A stretch of 16,783 nucleotides of DNA, taken from the NCBI GenBank assembly GCA_964545245.1, contig CAZJFC010000039.1, positions 1-16,783 on the forward strand, written 5' to 3'. This stretch comes from CAZJFC01 sp964545245. GTDB taxonomy: Bacteria; Pseudomonadota; Alphaproteobacteria; Rickettsiales; 21-14-0-20-44-7. Shown piece by piece: positions 1 through 6,708 of this stretch; the stretch's first letter is position 1; every line of letters starts with the position of its first letter. The position numbers and the translations under genes were made by a program. Below the pieces are notes generated by a model. It made no database searches. It was not told the origin of the DNA and worked only from the letters and a program-made list of their open reading frames with translations.

Positions 1-102
1 GACAAAAATTATGCTTATATTTCAATGGGCGGCGGGAGCCATGCAACAACGCCGCATCAAGTGCGCGATGACGACTTAGTTACCGAAGCCCAAAAACCCT
101 GA
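1..102 (+). CDS. 3' end of an unidentified protein (partial)
   Basis: Frame 1 is open from the window edge to a TGA at 100-102 and encodes 33 residues ending ...RDDDLVTEAQKP. The reading frame uses ordinary codons for this genome, and the gene converges with ftsK on the other strand, which fits a real gene end. The visible tail is polar, with a short glycine run (SMGGG). I do not recognise the family from so little, and chance openness of a 33-codon stretch cannot be excluded. Confidence 0.45.
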   Translation, partial: DKNYAYISMGGGSHATTPHQVRDDDLVTEAQKP

Positions 103-127
103 TGTCCATCTCCAGCACCTCACCCCG

Positions 128-148
128 CCCTCTCCTCATAGGAGAGGG
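128..148. repeat. Palindromic purine/pyrimidine-rich repeat (21 bp)
   Basis: A perfect inverted repeat with 9-bp arms (ccctctcct / aggagaggg) and a 3-nt loop, preceded by a C-rich stretch (cctcaccccgcc). It lies between two converging genes. It belongs to the same compositional family as the elements inside murA (4582-4739) and the alpha/beta hydrolase (7230-7283). There is no T-tract on either side, so an intrinsic terminator role is not supported. Confidence 0.7.
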
Positions 149-156
149 AGTGAACC

Positions 157-182
157 GAAACTAAAAACTGAAACTAAAAACT
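157..182. repeat. Tandem 13-bp repeat, two perfect copies
   Basis: The 13-mer gaaactaaaaact occurs twice without spacing and ends 7 nt from the ftsK stop codon. It can be read as a 6-nt plus a 7-nt word. It resembles the short-word arrays at 3451-3513, 7475-7538 and 9217-9244. Confidence 0.8.
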
Positions 183-189
183 ACCCCTA

Positions 190-2441
190 TTAAGCCGCTT
201 CGCTCAGAATCTCGCGCTTCCCGGCATGGTTCGGGGGTGAGATGATTCCATCCTCCTCCATCTTCTCGATCAGCAACGCGGCGCGGTTATAGCCGATACG
301 CAGCCTTCTCTGGACATAACTCGTCGAAGCCTTTTTGTCGCGCACGACGATCTGCACCGCCTGACGGTAAAGCGCTTCATCATCGCCGCCTTCCTCATCG
401 ATCAGCATATCCTCACCGCCGAAATCTTCCTCTTTCGTGACTTCCTCGATATATGACGGCGTGCCTTGCGATTTAAGGAAGTTCACGCATTTTTCCACTT
501 CGCGGTCTTCCACGAACGGCCCGTGGACGCGCGAAATGCGGCCACCACCGGCCATGTAGAGCATATCACCCTGCCCCAGCAACTGCTCTGCCCCCTGCTC
601 GCCCAGAATTGTGCGCGAGTCGATCTTCGAGGTCACCTGAAAGCTGATGCGCGTCGGGAAGTTGGCCTTGATTACCCCGGTGATAACATCCACCGACGGG
701 CGCTGGGTCGCCATGATGATATGGATTCCCGCCGCACGCGCCATTTGCGCGAGGCGCTGGATGGAAGCCTCGATATCCTTCCCGGCGACGAGCATCAAAT
801 CCGCCATTTCGTCCACGATAACCACGATGTAAGGAAACTTGTTGGTTTCAATCGGGATTGTTTCAATGATCGGTTTTCCGGTTTCCGGGTCGAACCCCGT
901 CTGCACGCTGCGGCTTAAATCCTCCCCTTTGGCGACTGCCTCCTCAATGCGGGCGTTGTAGCCGTCAAGGTTACGCACGCCGAGTGTGGACATCAGGCGG
1001 TAGCGGCTTTCCATTTCCTTCACCACCCATTTCAGCGCGGTCACGGCCTTGCCCGGCTCCGTCACCACCGGCGCGAGCAGGTGCGGGATGCCGTCATAAA
1101 CGCTGAGTTCCAGCATCTTGGGGTCGATCATGATAAACTTGCATTTGCTTGGCGAGAGGCGGTAAAGCAGCGAAAGGATCATGGTGTTGATAGCGACGGA
1201 CTTGCCCGAACCCGTCGTGCCCGCAACCAGCAAATGCGGCATTTTCGCGAGGTCAACCACGATCGGCAACCCGCCGATATCCTTGCCCAGCGCGATTGGC
1301 AGCTTGGCAGTGGTTTCCCTGAATTCTTCGGTTTCAAACATTTCACGCAGGTAAACCGTTTCGCGCTTGCTGTTGGGGAGTTCGATACCCATCACGTTCT
1401 GGCCGGGGATGGTGGGGATACGGGCCGACACCGCCGACATCGACCGCGCGATATCGTCANNNNNNNNNNCGCAATGTCATCAGCAAGGCCAATCACCCGG
1501 CTGGATTTGATACCTGCAGCCGGGGAGAATTCATAAAGCGTGACCACCGGGCCGGGGCTGATTTTTGAAATCTCGCCCTTCACGCCGAAATCATGCAGCG
1601 CCCCTTCAAGGATTTTCGCGTTCTGCGAAAGGGCGGATTCGCTCATGCGGGCGGTCTGGTAGCGGTGCGGGGTTTCGCGCAGCAACTCGGTTGACGGCAT
1701 CTCAAAATCATCGTCCATTTCGCTTAGCAGCAGGCTGGTTTGTCTGGCCTGTTTGGCGGCACGTTTTGGCCGCGGCTCAGGGCTGTTACTGTTCGCAATG
1801 CGCCCGGCATATTCCGTGCGGGTTATGCTCGGCTCGATGCGCTCGCTTTTTTCCTTTTTCAGCCTTGCGCGTTTCACGGTTTGCGTGGTTTCCTTTTTCG
1901 CCATATCCATCGCCTTGTTGAACGGCGCGATGAACTTCTGGTAAAACTCCTTTTCCTCGCGCAGGCGCAGGCCGGAAGCAAAATGCATCGAAACCACCAG
2001 CCCGATGATGAACAGCGTGTTATAAATCGGCTGGGTGAGGTTGAGGTAAAGCTGGTTTTTGGCGAATCCGCCGATCACCCCGCCAAGGTCAAAAATGGCG
2101 AGAAAGGCGGCAAGGCAGCTTAGCGCGGTGATGCCCATGATGATGCGGAACCAGAATTTAGTGACCGGCAAACCCTGATAAAAACGATATGCCCAAGTGA
2201 GGAAAATCAGGCATAAAAGCGGCGCGGCATAGCCGAAGAATTGCAGCAGCAAATCGGAAAGATGTGCGCCGAAAGAACCGATAATGTTCTGGGTTTCAGC
2301 CGAGGTGGCGTTGTCAAACGAAGGGTCTGAGCCGTTATGGGTTATGATTGAGGCAAAAACCACAATAGCCGCCGCCACGAAGGCAAAGGATATAAGCTTC
2401 ATGACCTGGTTGTGAAGCGCGTCAATGATACGATCGAACAT
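190..2441 (-). CDS. ftsK: DNA translocase FtsK (interrupted by an assembly gap)
   Basis: FtsK is a septum-anchored hexameric motor that pumps DNA through the closing septum and helps resolve chromosome dimers. The N-terminal part (2441 to 1470) has four hydrophobic segments at about residues 17-34, 64-86, 97-117 and 140-156, then a charged linker, then the alpha-domain start ending GLADDIA. After the gap the protein resumes as DDIARSMSAVSARIP. Walker A (GTTGSGKS) is encoded at about 1198-1221 and Walker B is VVIVDEMADL. The C-terminal winged-helix gamma domain (YRQAVQIVV...RLRIGYNRAALLIEKME), which reads polarity signals, is complete. Estimated length is about 745 residues, normal for the family, with a short linker. 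The literal sequence is out of frame across the ten N, which I attribute to a placeholder gap, not a mutation. The start at 2441 has no clear Shine-Dalgarno. Confidence 0.97.
1460..1469. other. Assembly gap (10 N) inside ftsK
   Basis: Ten N separate two ftsK pieces. Both flanks encode the same four residues, DDIA, but with different codons: gat gac att gcg upstream and gac gat atc gcg downstream on the minus strand. One DDIA is expected at this place, so the flanks probably overlap and the true gap length is zero or negative. Confidence 0.9.
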
Positions 2442-2538
2442 GATATTAACTTTAATTCATGAAATTAGGGGTGCAACAGAATTTTGTGTAAAACGGGTAA
2501 AAGACCGAAACTGGTTTTTCTCCCACCTTACAATTCCC

Positions 2539-2547
2539 ATTATAACA
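2539..2547 (-). promoter_or_regulatory. Candidate extended -10 promoter for ftsK
   Basis: On the minus strand this reads TGTTATAAT, a perfect TATAAT preceded by the TGn extension, which can compensate for a weak -35. It would start transcription near 2532 and give a leader of about 90 nt before the ftsK ATG. A second perfect TATAAT on the same strand lies at 2591-2596 with a poor -35 (TTAATG, 18-nt spacer). The 2442-2668 interval holds no convincing gene. Confidence 0.45.
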
Positions 2548-2668
2548 CACCACCAACCTGAAAACCGGGTTTTGGGGTGCATAAATTATGATTATATTAC
2601 AATAATTTACATGGCATTAACAAAAAATATCCGAAAAGTGCCATTTTACCACAGGCAAAAACCGCTAT

Positions 2669-3448
2669 TCAGAGCATGAACTGCTCTTTGATGATGCGGT
2701 CCTGCAGGGTGTGGTTGCTGTCGAAAAGGACTTTGATATTCAGGTCGCGGCGCTCGCGCACCACCACTTCCTTCACCTCGCGTATCTCGTGGAAATCCGC
2801 CACGGCGGAAACCGGGCGCTTCCTGTGCTCCAGAATCTCAAAGGAAATTTCCTTGTCGGAAGGCAGCAGCGCCCCCTTCCACCGGCGCGGGCGGAAAACG
2901 CTGATGGGGGTAAGCGCCAGAATCCTGCTGTCCAGCGGGATGATCGGCCCGTTGGCGGAAAGGTTATAGGCCGTGCTGCCCGCGGGGGTGGAAACCAGCA
3001 CGCCGTCACAAATCATTTCGTCGATCTGCACCACCTTATCGACGCTAACACGGATTTTTGCCGCCTGCGCCACTTCCCGCAGCAGCGAAACCTCATTCAC
3101 CGCAAGCCTCGTATATTGCTTGCCGTTCACGCCCTTCGCCTTCATTTCCAGCGGGTGGAGAACGGCGGGATGCGCCTTTTCAATCCGCTCAAGCAGGTTT
3201 TTCTCGTGGTATGTGTTGAGCAAAAAGCCGATAGTTCCGCAGTTCATGCCATAAACCGGGATGTCCTGCTCCATTAGGCGGTGGATGGTGTGCAGGATAA
3301 ACCCGTCACCGCCCAGCACCACCACAAGGTCGGCCTTTTCGGGCTTTATGTCGCGGTTCAGGAAATCGTATAGATATTTCAGCCGCGAAAGCGATTCTGC
3401 GGCTTTTTCCGAATCATCGGCCAATATGGCTATTTTTTTGTATTTCAT
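2669..3448 (-). CDS. nadK: NAD kinase
   Basis: ATP-dependent phosphorylation of NAD to NADP in the cytosol. At 259 residues it matches the short alphaproteobacterial form. The hallmark GGDG motif is at residues 46-49 within VVVLGGDGFILHTI. It is followed by the conserved AVNEVSLLR block (NE at 118-119) and the glycine-rich NAD-binding STPAGSTAYNLSANGPI block at about 153-169. The start at 3448 has AAAGG directly against the ATG, a poorly spaced ribosome site. The upstream edge is 2 nt from a heptanucleotide palindromic array, and pheA diverges from the far side of it. The gene is separated from ftsK by 227 bp with its own putative promoter, so the two are probably not one operon. Confidence 0.96.
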   Translation of the reverse strand: MKYKKIAILADDSEKAAESLSRLKYLYDFLNRDIKPEKADLVVVLGGDGFILHTIHRLMEQDIPVYGMNCGTIGFLLNTYHEKNLLERIEKAHPAVLHPLEMKAKGVNGKQYTRLAVNEVSLLREVAQAAKIRVSVDKVVQIDEMICDGVLVSTPAGSTAYNLSANGPIIPLDSRILALTPISVFRPRRWKGALLPSDKEISFEILEHRKRPVSAVADFHEIREVKEVVVRERRDLNIKVLFDSNHTLQDRIIKEQFML

Positions 3449-3450
3449 CC

Positions 3451-3513
3451 TTTAGTCTCTGGTCGCTAGTCACTGGCTACTGGCTAAAGACTAGGGACCA
3501 GTGACTAGCGACT
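3451..3513. repeat. Heptanucleotide array forming a 15-bp-arm palindrome
   Basis: Nine consecutive 7-nt words fill 63 bp: tttagtc, tctggtc, gctagtc, actggct, actggct, aaagact, agggacc, agtgact, agcgact. The first words carry a (g)gtc/gct ending and the last four are of the reverse-complement type (gact/gacc). As a result gtcgctagtcactgg (3462-3476) pairs perfectly with 3498-3512 around a 21-nt loop. It occupies most of the divergent nadK/pheA intergenic region. Confidence 0.85.
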
Positions 3514-3542
3514 TTACATAATCTACCAAAACACGCTATATA
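3513..3542 (+). promoter_or_regulatory. Candidate pheA-murA promoter
   Basis: A -35-like TTTACA (3513-3518) is followed after 18 nt by TATATA (3537-3542). The predicted start is about 3549, the A of the pheA ATG, and no Shine-Dalgarno precedes that ATG. The -35 begins at the edge of the heptanucleotide palindrome. Confidence 0.4.
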
Positions 3543-3548
3543 AAGCAA

Positions 3549-4385
3549 ATGAGCAAGAATATTATCGCATTTCAGGGCGTAGCGGGCGCACATTCCGATA
3601 TGGCGTGCCGTAAAGCCTACCCTTACATGACAACCCTTCCCTGCCCGACCTTTGACGATGTCTTCGAGGCGGTTGAGCAGGGCAAAGCCGAAATCGGGCT
3701 TATCCCGATCGAGAACTCCCATGCCGGGCGAGTTGCCGAGGTGCATAACATTCTGGCGCATACCGGCGTGCATATCATCGGCGAACATTTCCAGCGTATT
3801 GAGCACCATCTGCTTGCGCCAAAAGACGCCAGTCTTGAAACCATAAAGGAAGTCCGTTCGCACCCGCAGGCGCTCATGCAATGCAACAAGAACATCCGCG
3901 CCCTTGGGCTGGAAACAAAGGCCGCAGCCAATACCGCAATCGCCTCTAAGGAAGTGGCGGAACTGAATGATGTGACAAAAGCCGCCATCGGCTCGGAACT
4001 CGCGGCGGAGATTTATAATTTAAAAATCCTCAAGCGGAATATGGAGGATGTTGAAAGCAACAAAACCATTTTCATCGCCATCAGCAAAGAACCGAATGAC
4101 CCTGACCCCGCGCCGAATATCATCACCACCCTGCTTTTCACCATCCGCAACATTCCCGGCGGTTTGTATAAATCCCTCGGCGGGTTCGCCACCAACAATG
4201 TGAACATGCTTAAGCTGGAAAGCTATATTCCGGGCGGAAAATCCGACAACGCGGATTTCTTCATCTCCTTCCTCGGCCACCCGAAGCAGCGCAGCGTGCA
4301 GCTTGCCATTGAGGAACTCGGCTTCTTCACCAAAAAAGTGAAGCTCCTCGGCGTTTACCCCGGCGACCCGGAGCGGTTTGGCTAA
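3549..4385 (+). CDS. pheA: Prephenate dehydratase
   Basis: Converts prephenate to phenylpyruvate in phenylalanine biosynthesis. At 278 residues it is the monofunctional form without chorismate mutase. The catalytic PDT domain spans about 4-180 with IPIENS (53-57) and RSHPQAL (103-109). An ACT domain (about 190-272) carries LKLESYIPGG (221-230), the phenylalanine-sensing loop region in this family, so feedback inhibition is expected. Oddity: the usual catalytic TRF motif reads TIF (173-175), keeping the threonine but replacing arginine by isoleucine. The stop codon is immediately followed by the murA ATG, so the two genes are co-transcribed. The start ATG lacks a Shine-Dalgarno and may be the first base of the mRNA. 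Confidence 0.94.
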   Translation: MSKNIIAFQGVAGAHSDMACRKAYPYMTTLPCPTFDDVFEAVEQGKAEIGLIPIENSHAGRVAEVHNILAHTGVHIIGEHFQRIEHHLLAPKDASLETIKEVRSHPQALMQCNKNIRALGLETKAAANTAIASKEVAELNDVTKAAIGSELAAEIYNLKILKRNMEDVESNKTIFIAISKEPNDPDPAPNIITTLLFTIRNIPGGLYKSLGGFATNNVNMLKLESYIPGGKSDNADFFISFLGHPKQRSVQLAIEELGFFTKKVKLLGVYPGDPERFG

Positions 4386-5801
4386 ATGGACTATTTCACC
4401 ATCAACGGCGGGAAGGCGCTGAAAGGCAGCGTTAAGATCGGCGGCGCGAAAAATTCGGCGTTGAAACTCGTCTGCGCGGCGCTTCTTACCGACCGGAAAG
4501 TCACCCTCCACAACGTGCCGGAGCTTGCCGATATCACCTCAATGGCGCGGCTGCTTGCGCATCTGGGGGTGAAGCTTTCTGTCCCCTCCCCTGAGGGGAG
4601 GGTCAGGGAGGGGTTTGGACTTATACAGCCGGAAGAAACCCTCCCCCCACCCCCTCCCTCAGGGAGGGGGATAAAAGAATATTTCCCTCCCTCAGGGAGG
4701 GGGTTAGAAGAATATTCCTCCACCTCAGGGAGGGGAGGATTTCTGCCGGATAACACCCTTGAATTGCAGGCCGACAACATCACCGAACTCACCGCGCCTT
4801 ATGAGCTGGTGAGCCGCATGCGTGCTTCGATCATCGTGCTGGGGCCGCTGGTTGCGCGGTTTGGCAAGGCGCGGGTTTCCCTCCCCGGCGGCTGCGCGAT
4901 CGGCACACGCCCGGTCGATATGCACCTGAAAGCGCTGGAGCAGATGGGCGCGAAAATCGACATTGAAGACGGTTTTGTTATCGCGGAATGCAAAAAACTG
5001 AAAGGCGCGGAGATATTTTTCGAGAAGGTTTCCGTGGGCGCGACTGAGAACATTTTAATGGCGGCAACGCTGGCTGAGGGCGTCACCACGCTGCACAACG
5101 CCGCGCGCGAGCCGGAAATCGCCGACCTTGCCGATATGCTGGGCAAAATGGGGGCAAAGATTGAAGGCGCGGGAAGTGAAACGATCAGAATCACCGGGGT
5201 AAGCTCGCTTTCCGGGGTTGAACACACAACCGTTGCCGACCGTATCGAGGCTGGAAGCTTCATCGCCGCCGCCGGAATCACCGGGGGGGACATATTCATT
5301 GAGAACGTCAACCCGGACATCATGGGGCTTTCACTGCCGAAACTGCGCGAGGCGGGAATCATCATCGACATTGAAAATGGCGGGATCCGCGCGCGCGGCA
5401 ACGGCATCAGGGCGGTAAACATCGTCACCGCACCCTTCCCCGGCTTCGCCACCGACATGCAGGCGCAGTTCATGGCGCTGATGTGCCTTGCCGAAGGAAC
5501 CTCAACCATTGAGGAAAATATTTTCGAGAACCGCTTCATGCACGTGCCGGAGCTGAACCGCATGGGTGCTGACATCAAGATCACCGGCCACACCGCCGTT
5601 GTCAAGGGCGTGAAGCAACTTAAAGGCGCTCAGGTAATGGCTACTGATTTGCGGGCCTCGTTCTCGCTGGTAATCGCGGCGCTGGCCGCTAAGGGCGAAA
5701 CCCGCATCAACCGCGTTTACCATATCGACCGCGGCTATGAGAAAGTAGTGCGCCGCCTCGCCGCCCTTGGCGCGGAAATTGAGCGGCACCGCGAAAAATA
5801 A
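4386..5801 (+). CDS. murA: UDP-N-acetylglucosamine 1-carboxyvinyltransferase with in-frame repeat insertion
   Basis: Catalyses the first committed step of peptidoglycan synthesis, transfer of enolpyruvate from PEP to UDP-GlcNAc, in the cytosol. Conserved features are GGAKNSA near residue 20 (the KN pair), the PEP-reactive cysteine in GGCAIGTRPVD (Cys170), FATDMQAQF with the general-base aspartate and MATDLRAS with the active arginine. The cysteine is Cys115 in E. coli, so about 53 extra residues lie upstream of it. They fall at about 67-119, at the turn after LGVKLSV and before NTLELQADNI, and are rich in Pro, Ser, Gly and Arg. They are encoded by a palindromic element ending in three 11-residue repeats. 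The rest of the protein is collinear and intact to HIDRGYEKV near the C terminus, so the enzyme is probably functional. It starts directly at the pheA stop. Confidence 0.96.
   Translation: MDYFTINGGKALKGSVKIGGAKNSALKLVCAALLTDRKVTLHNVPELADITSMARLLAHLGVKLSVPSPEGRVREGFGLIQPEETLPPPPPSGRGIKEYFPPSGRGLEEYSSTSGRGGFLPDNTLELQADNITELTAPYELVSRMRASIIVLGPLVARFGKARVSLPGGCAIGTRPVDMHLKALEQMGAKIDIEDGFVIAECKKLKGAEIFFEKVSVGATENILMAATLAEGVTTLHNAAREPEIADLADMLGKMGAKIEGAGSETIRITGVSSLSGVEHTTVADRIEAGSFIAAAGITGGDIFIENVNPDIMGLSLPKLREAGIIIDIENGGIRARGNGIRAVNIVTAPFPGFATDMQAQFMALMCLAEGTSTIEENIFENRFMHVPELNRMGADIKITGHTAVVKGVKQLKGAQVMATDLRASFSLVIAALAAKGETRINRVYHIDRGYEKVVRRLAALGAEIERHREK
4582..4739. repeat. Palindromic element inserted in frame in murA, with 33-bp tandem units
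   Basis: Palindromes: 4584-4592/4594-4602 (9-bp arms, 1-nt loop), 4650-4659/4661-4670 (10-bp arms, centred on 4660) and 4685-4692/4694-4701 (8-bp arms). At larger scale the segment starting ctgaggggagggtcag (4591) is imperfectly complementary to the segment ending ccccctccctcag (4661), making one long hairpin. The ctcaggg core recurs at 4658, 4691 and 4724, an exact 33-bp period. In protein this gives PPSGRGIKEYF, PPSGRGLEEYS and STSGRGGFLPD. Length stays a multiple of three and no stop codon arises. Confidence 0.9.
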
Positions 5802-5830
5802 AGTATTTGTATACATAACCAGCCCTAACG

Positions 5831-5909
5831 TGTCATTGAGAGCGAACAGCGTGAGCGCGGCAATCCAGACTGGATTGCTTCGTCAGGCGTTGCCTTCCTC
5901 GCAATGACG
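5831..5909. repeat. Imperfect palindromic repeat of the GTCATTG...CAATGAC type
   Basis: Outer arms gtcattg (5832-5838) and caatgac (5902-5908) enclose a central perfect palindrome caatccag-a-ctggattg (5861-5877), with GC-rich partly complementary flanks between. Elements of this form are dispersed in many proteobacterial genomes. It lies 30 bp after murA and could form a hairpin at the 3' end of its mRNA, but no T-tract follows, so I do not call it a terminator. Confidence 0.8.
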
Positions 5910-5913
5910 TAAC

Positions 5914-5927
5914 CTTGGCTAGCCAAG
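5914..5927. repeat. Perfect 14-bp palindrome
   Basis: cttggctagccaag is self-complementary over all 14 bases and has no loop, a form typical of a dimeric-protein binding site. It lies 145 bp upstream of the antitoxin start. No regulator can be named. Confidence 0.5.
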
Positions 5928-5977
5928 TTATATAAACCCCTTCCAGATCCATAAGTAAAACTTATCGATTTTTTGAT

Positions 5978-6000
5978 ATTGATAGGTTTTATCTATCAAT
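5978..6000. repeat. Inverted repeat upstream of the toxin-antitoxin promoter
   Basis: attgatag (5978-5985) and ctatcaat (5993-6000) form perfect 8-bp arms around a 7-nt loop. The site ends 23 bp before the -35 box of the antitoxin promoter, so it is a candidate operator or a weak upstream hairpin. The choice between the two is inference. Confidence 0.5.
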
Positions 6001-6023
6001 AACTACCTGCGATAATCAGGCCA

Positions 6024-6052
6024 TTGACTTGGTCATAAATATGGTCTATAAT
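6024..6052 (+). promoter_or_regulatory. Near-consensus sigma-70 promoter of the toxin-antitoxin module
   Basis: TTGACT (6024-6029), a 17-nt spacer and a perfect TATAAT (6047-6052). The expected start point, about 7 nt on, falls at the antitoxin ATG (6059), implying a leaderless transcript. An 11-bp palindrome, ctataatatag (6046-6056), overlaps the -10. The words tggtcata and tggtctata repeat around the spacer. Both are plausible autorepression sites, since Phd-type antitoxins bind palindromes at their own promoters. Confidence 0.8.
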
Positions 6053-6058
6053 ATAGTC

Positions 6059-6325
6059 ATGAATGTTAATATCCATGAATTCAAGGCCAATTTGAGCCAT
6101 TTCATACATTTGCTTGAGCAGGGCGAGCAAATCACTTTGTGCCGCCATAACAAAGTTATCGGCGACATAAACATAACTCCGCATAAACAAAAGCAACGCC
6201 GCCCGGCCGCCGGGGCATTCAAGGATATAATCGAGATAAACCCTGCGTTTTTTGAGCCGCTGCCCGATGAGGAGCTTGCCCTGTGGAATGGTGAAGCTCC
6301 GTTAACTGATAAAGGCGCAGAATGA
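6059..6325 (+). CDS. Phd/YefM-like antitoxin
   Basis: 88 residues. The N-terminal MNVNIHEFKANLSHFIHLLEQGEQITLCRHNKVIGDI has the layout of the Phd/YefM DNA-binding fold (V-x-x-x-KxxLS...l..GE.i.i.r..k.ia.i). The C-terminal half (from about residue 50) is proline/acid-rich and would be the disordered toxin-binding tail. I start it at 6059, although the frame is open upstream to an ATG at 6029, because 6059 matches the family N terminus and the promoter -10 covers the upstream codons. It overlaps the toxin start by 4 nt (ATGA), giving translational coupling. It should neutralise the PIN toxin and repress the promoter. Confidence 0.85.
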   Translation: MNVNIHEFKANLSHFIHLLEQGEQITLCRHNKVIGDINITPHKQKQRRPAAGAFKDIIEINPAFFEPLPDEELALWNGEAPLTDKGAE

Positions 6326-6708
6326 AAATCCTGCTGGATAGCTGCGCTTTCATATATCTGGCCGGAAAAGAAGAACTTATCCCTAAAAAAACGCTCGATC
6401 TGATTCTGGATGCGGAGAATGAAATCCTGCTAAGTTCGATCTCCGTGTGGGAGATGATATTGAAAGAATCAATCGGCAAATCGGTTTTCCGCAAGCCCGC
6501 CCATCAGGTGATTAAAGAAATAACAAACCTGTATTCAATATCACCGCTTCCGTTCACGCAGGAAGACGCGTATTATTTAAGCGAACTTGCCCCGGTGCAT
6601 AAAGACCCTTTCGACAGGATGCTTATTTGCCAGGCGATGCAGCAAAACCTTTTCGTTGCGACTGATGATAAAACTTTTTCAAATTATCCGATAAACACCA
6701 TATGGTAA
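6322..6708 (+). CDS. PIN-domain toxin (VapC-like ribonuclease)
   Basis: 128 residues of the PIN family usually paired with Phd-type antitoxins. Acidic metal-binding residues are Asp6 (KILLDSCAF), Glu44 (SVWEM), Asp95/Asp98 (HKDPFDRMLICQA) and Asp115/116 (VATDDKTF), all in expected order. The protein is full length, ending PINTIW in the family's usual way. Known relatives are Mg-dependent RNases that cut tRNA or rRNA and stop translation; this one's target is unknown. It overlaps the antitoxin by 4 nt upstream and the hydrolase by 7 nt downstream, so it is translated in one transcript with both. Confidence 0.88.
   Translation: MKILLDSCAFIYLAGKEELIPKKTLDLILDAENEILLSSISVWEMILKESIGKSVFRKPAHQVIKEITNLYSISPLPFTQEDAYYLSELAPVHKDPFDRMLICQAMQQNLFVATDDKTFSNYPINTIW

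Noticed and set aside
1392..1459. Apparent frameshift or pseudogene in ftsK
   Set aside because: The frame change occurs only across ten placeholder N, and both protein halves are fully conserved.
2425..2679. 84-residue + strand ORF across the ftsK-nadK intergenic region
   Set aside because: It overlaps both the ftsK start and the nadK end, has AT-driven composition and shows no motif. The region is better explained as promoter DNA for ftsK.
4582..4739. CRISPR-like array in murA (three regular repeats)
   Set aside because: The 33-bp units are contiguous, partly diverged and translated, with no spacers and no cas genes.
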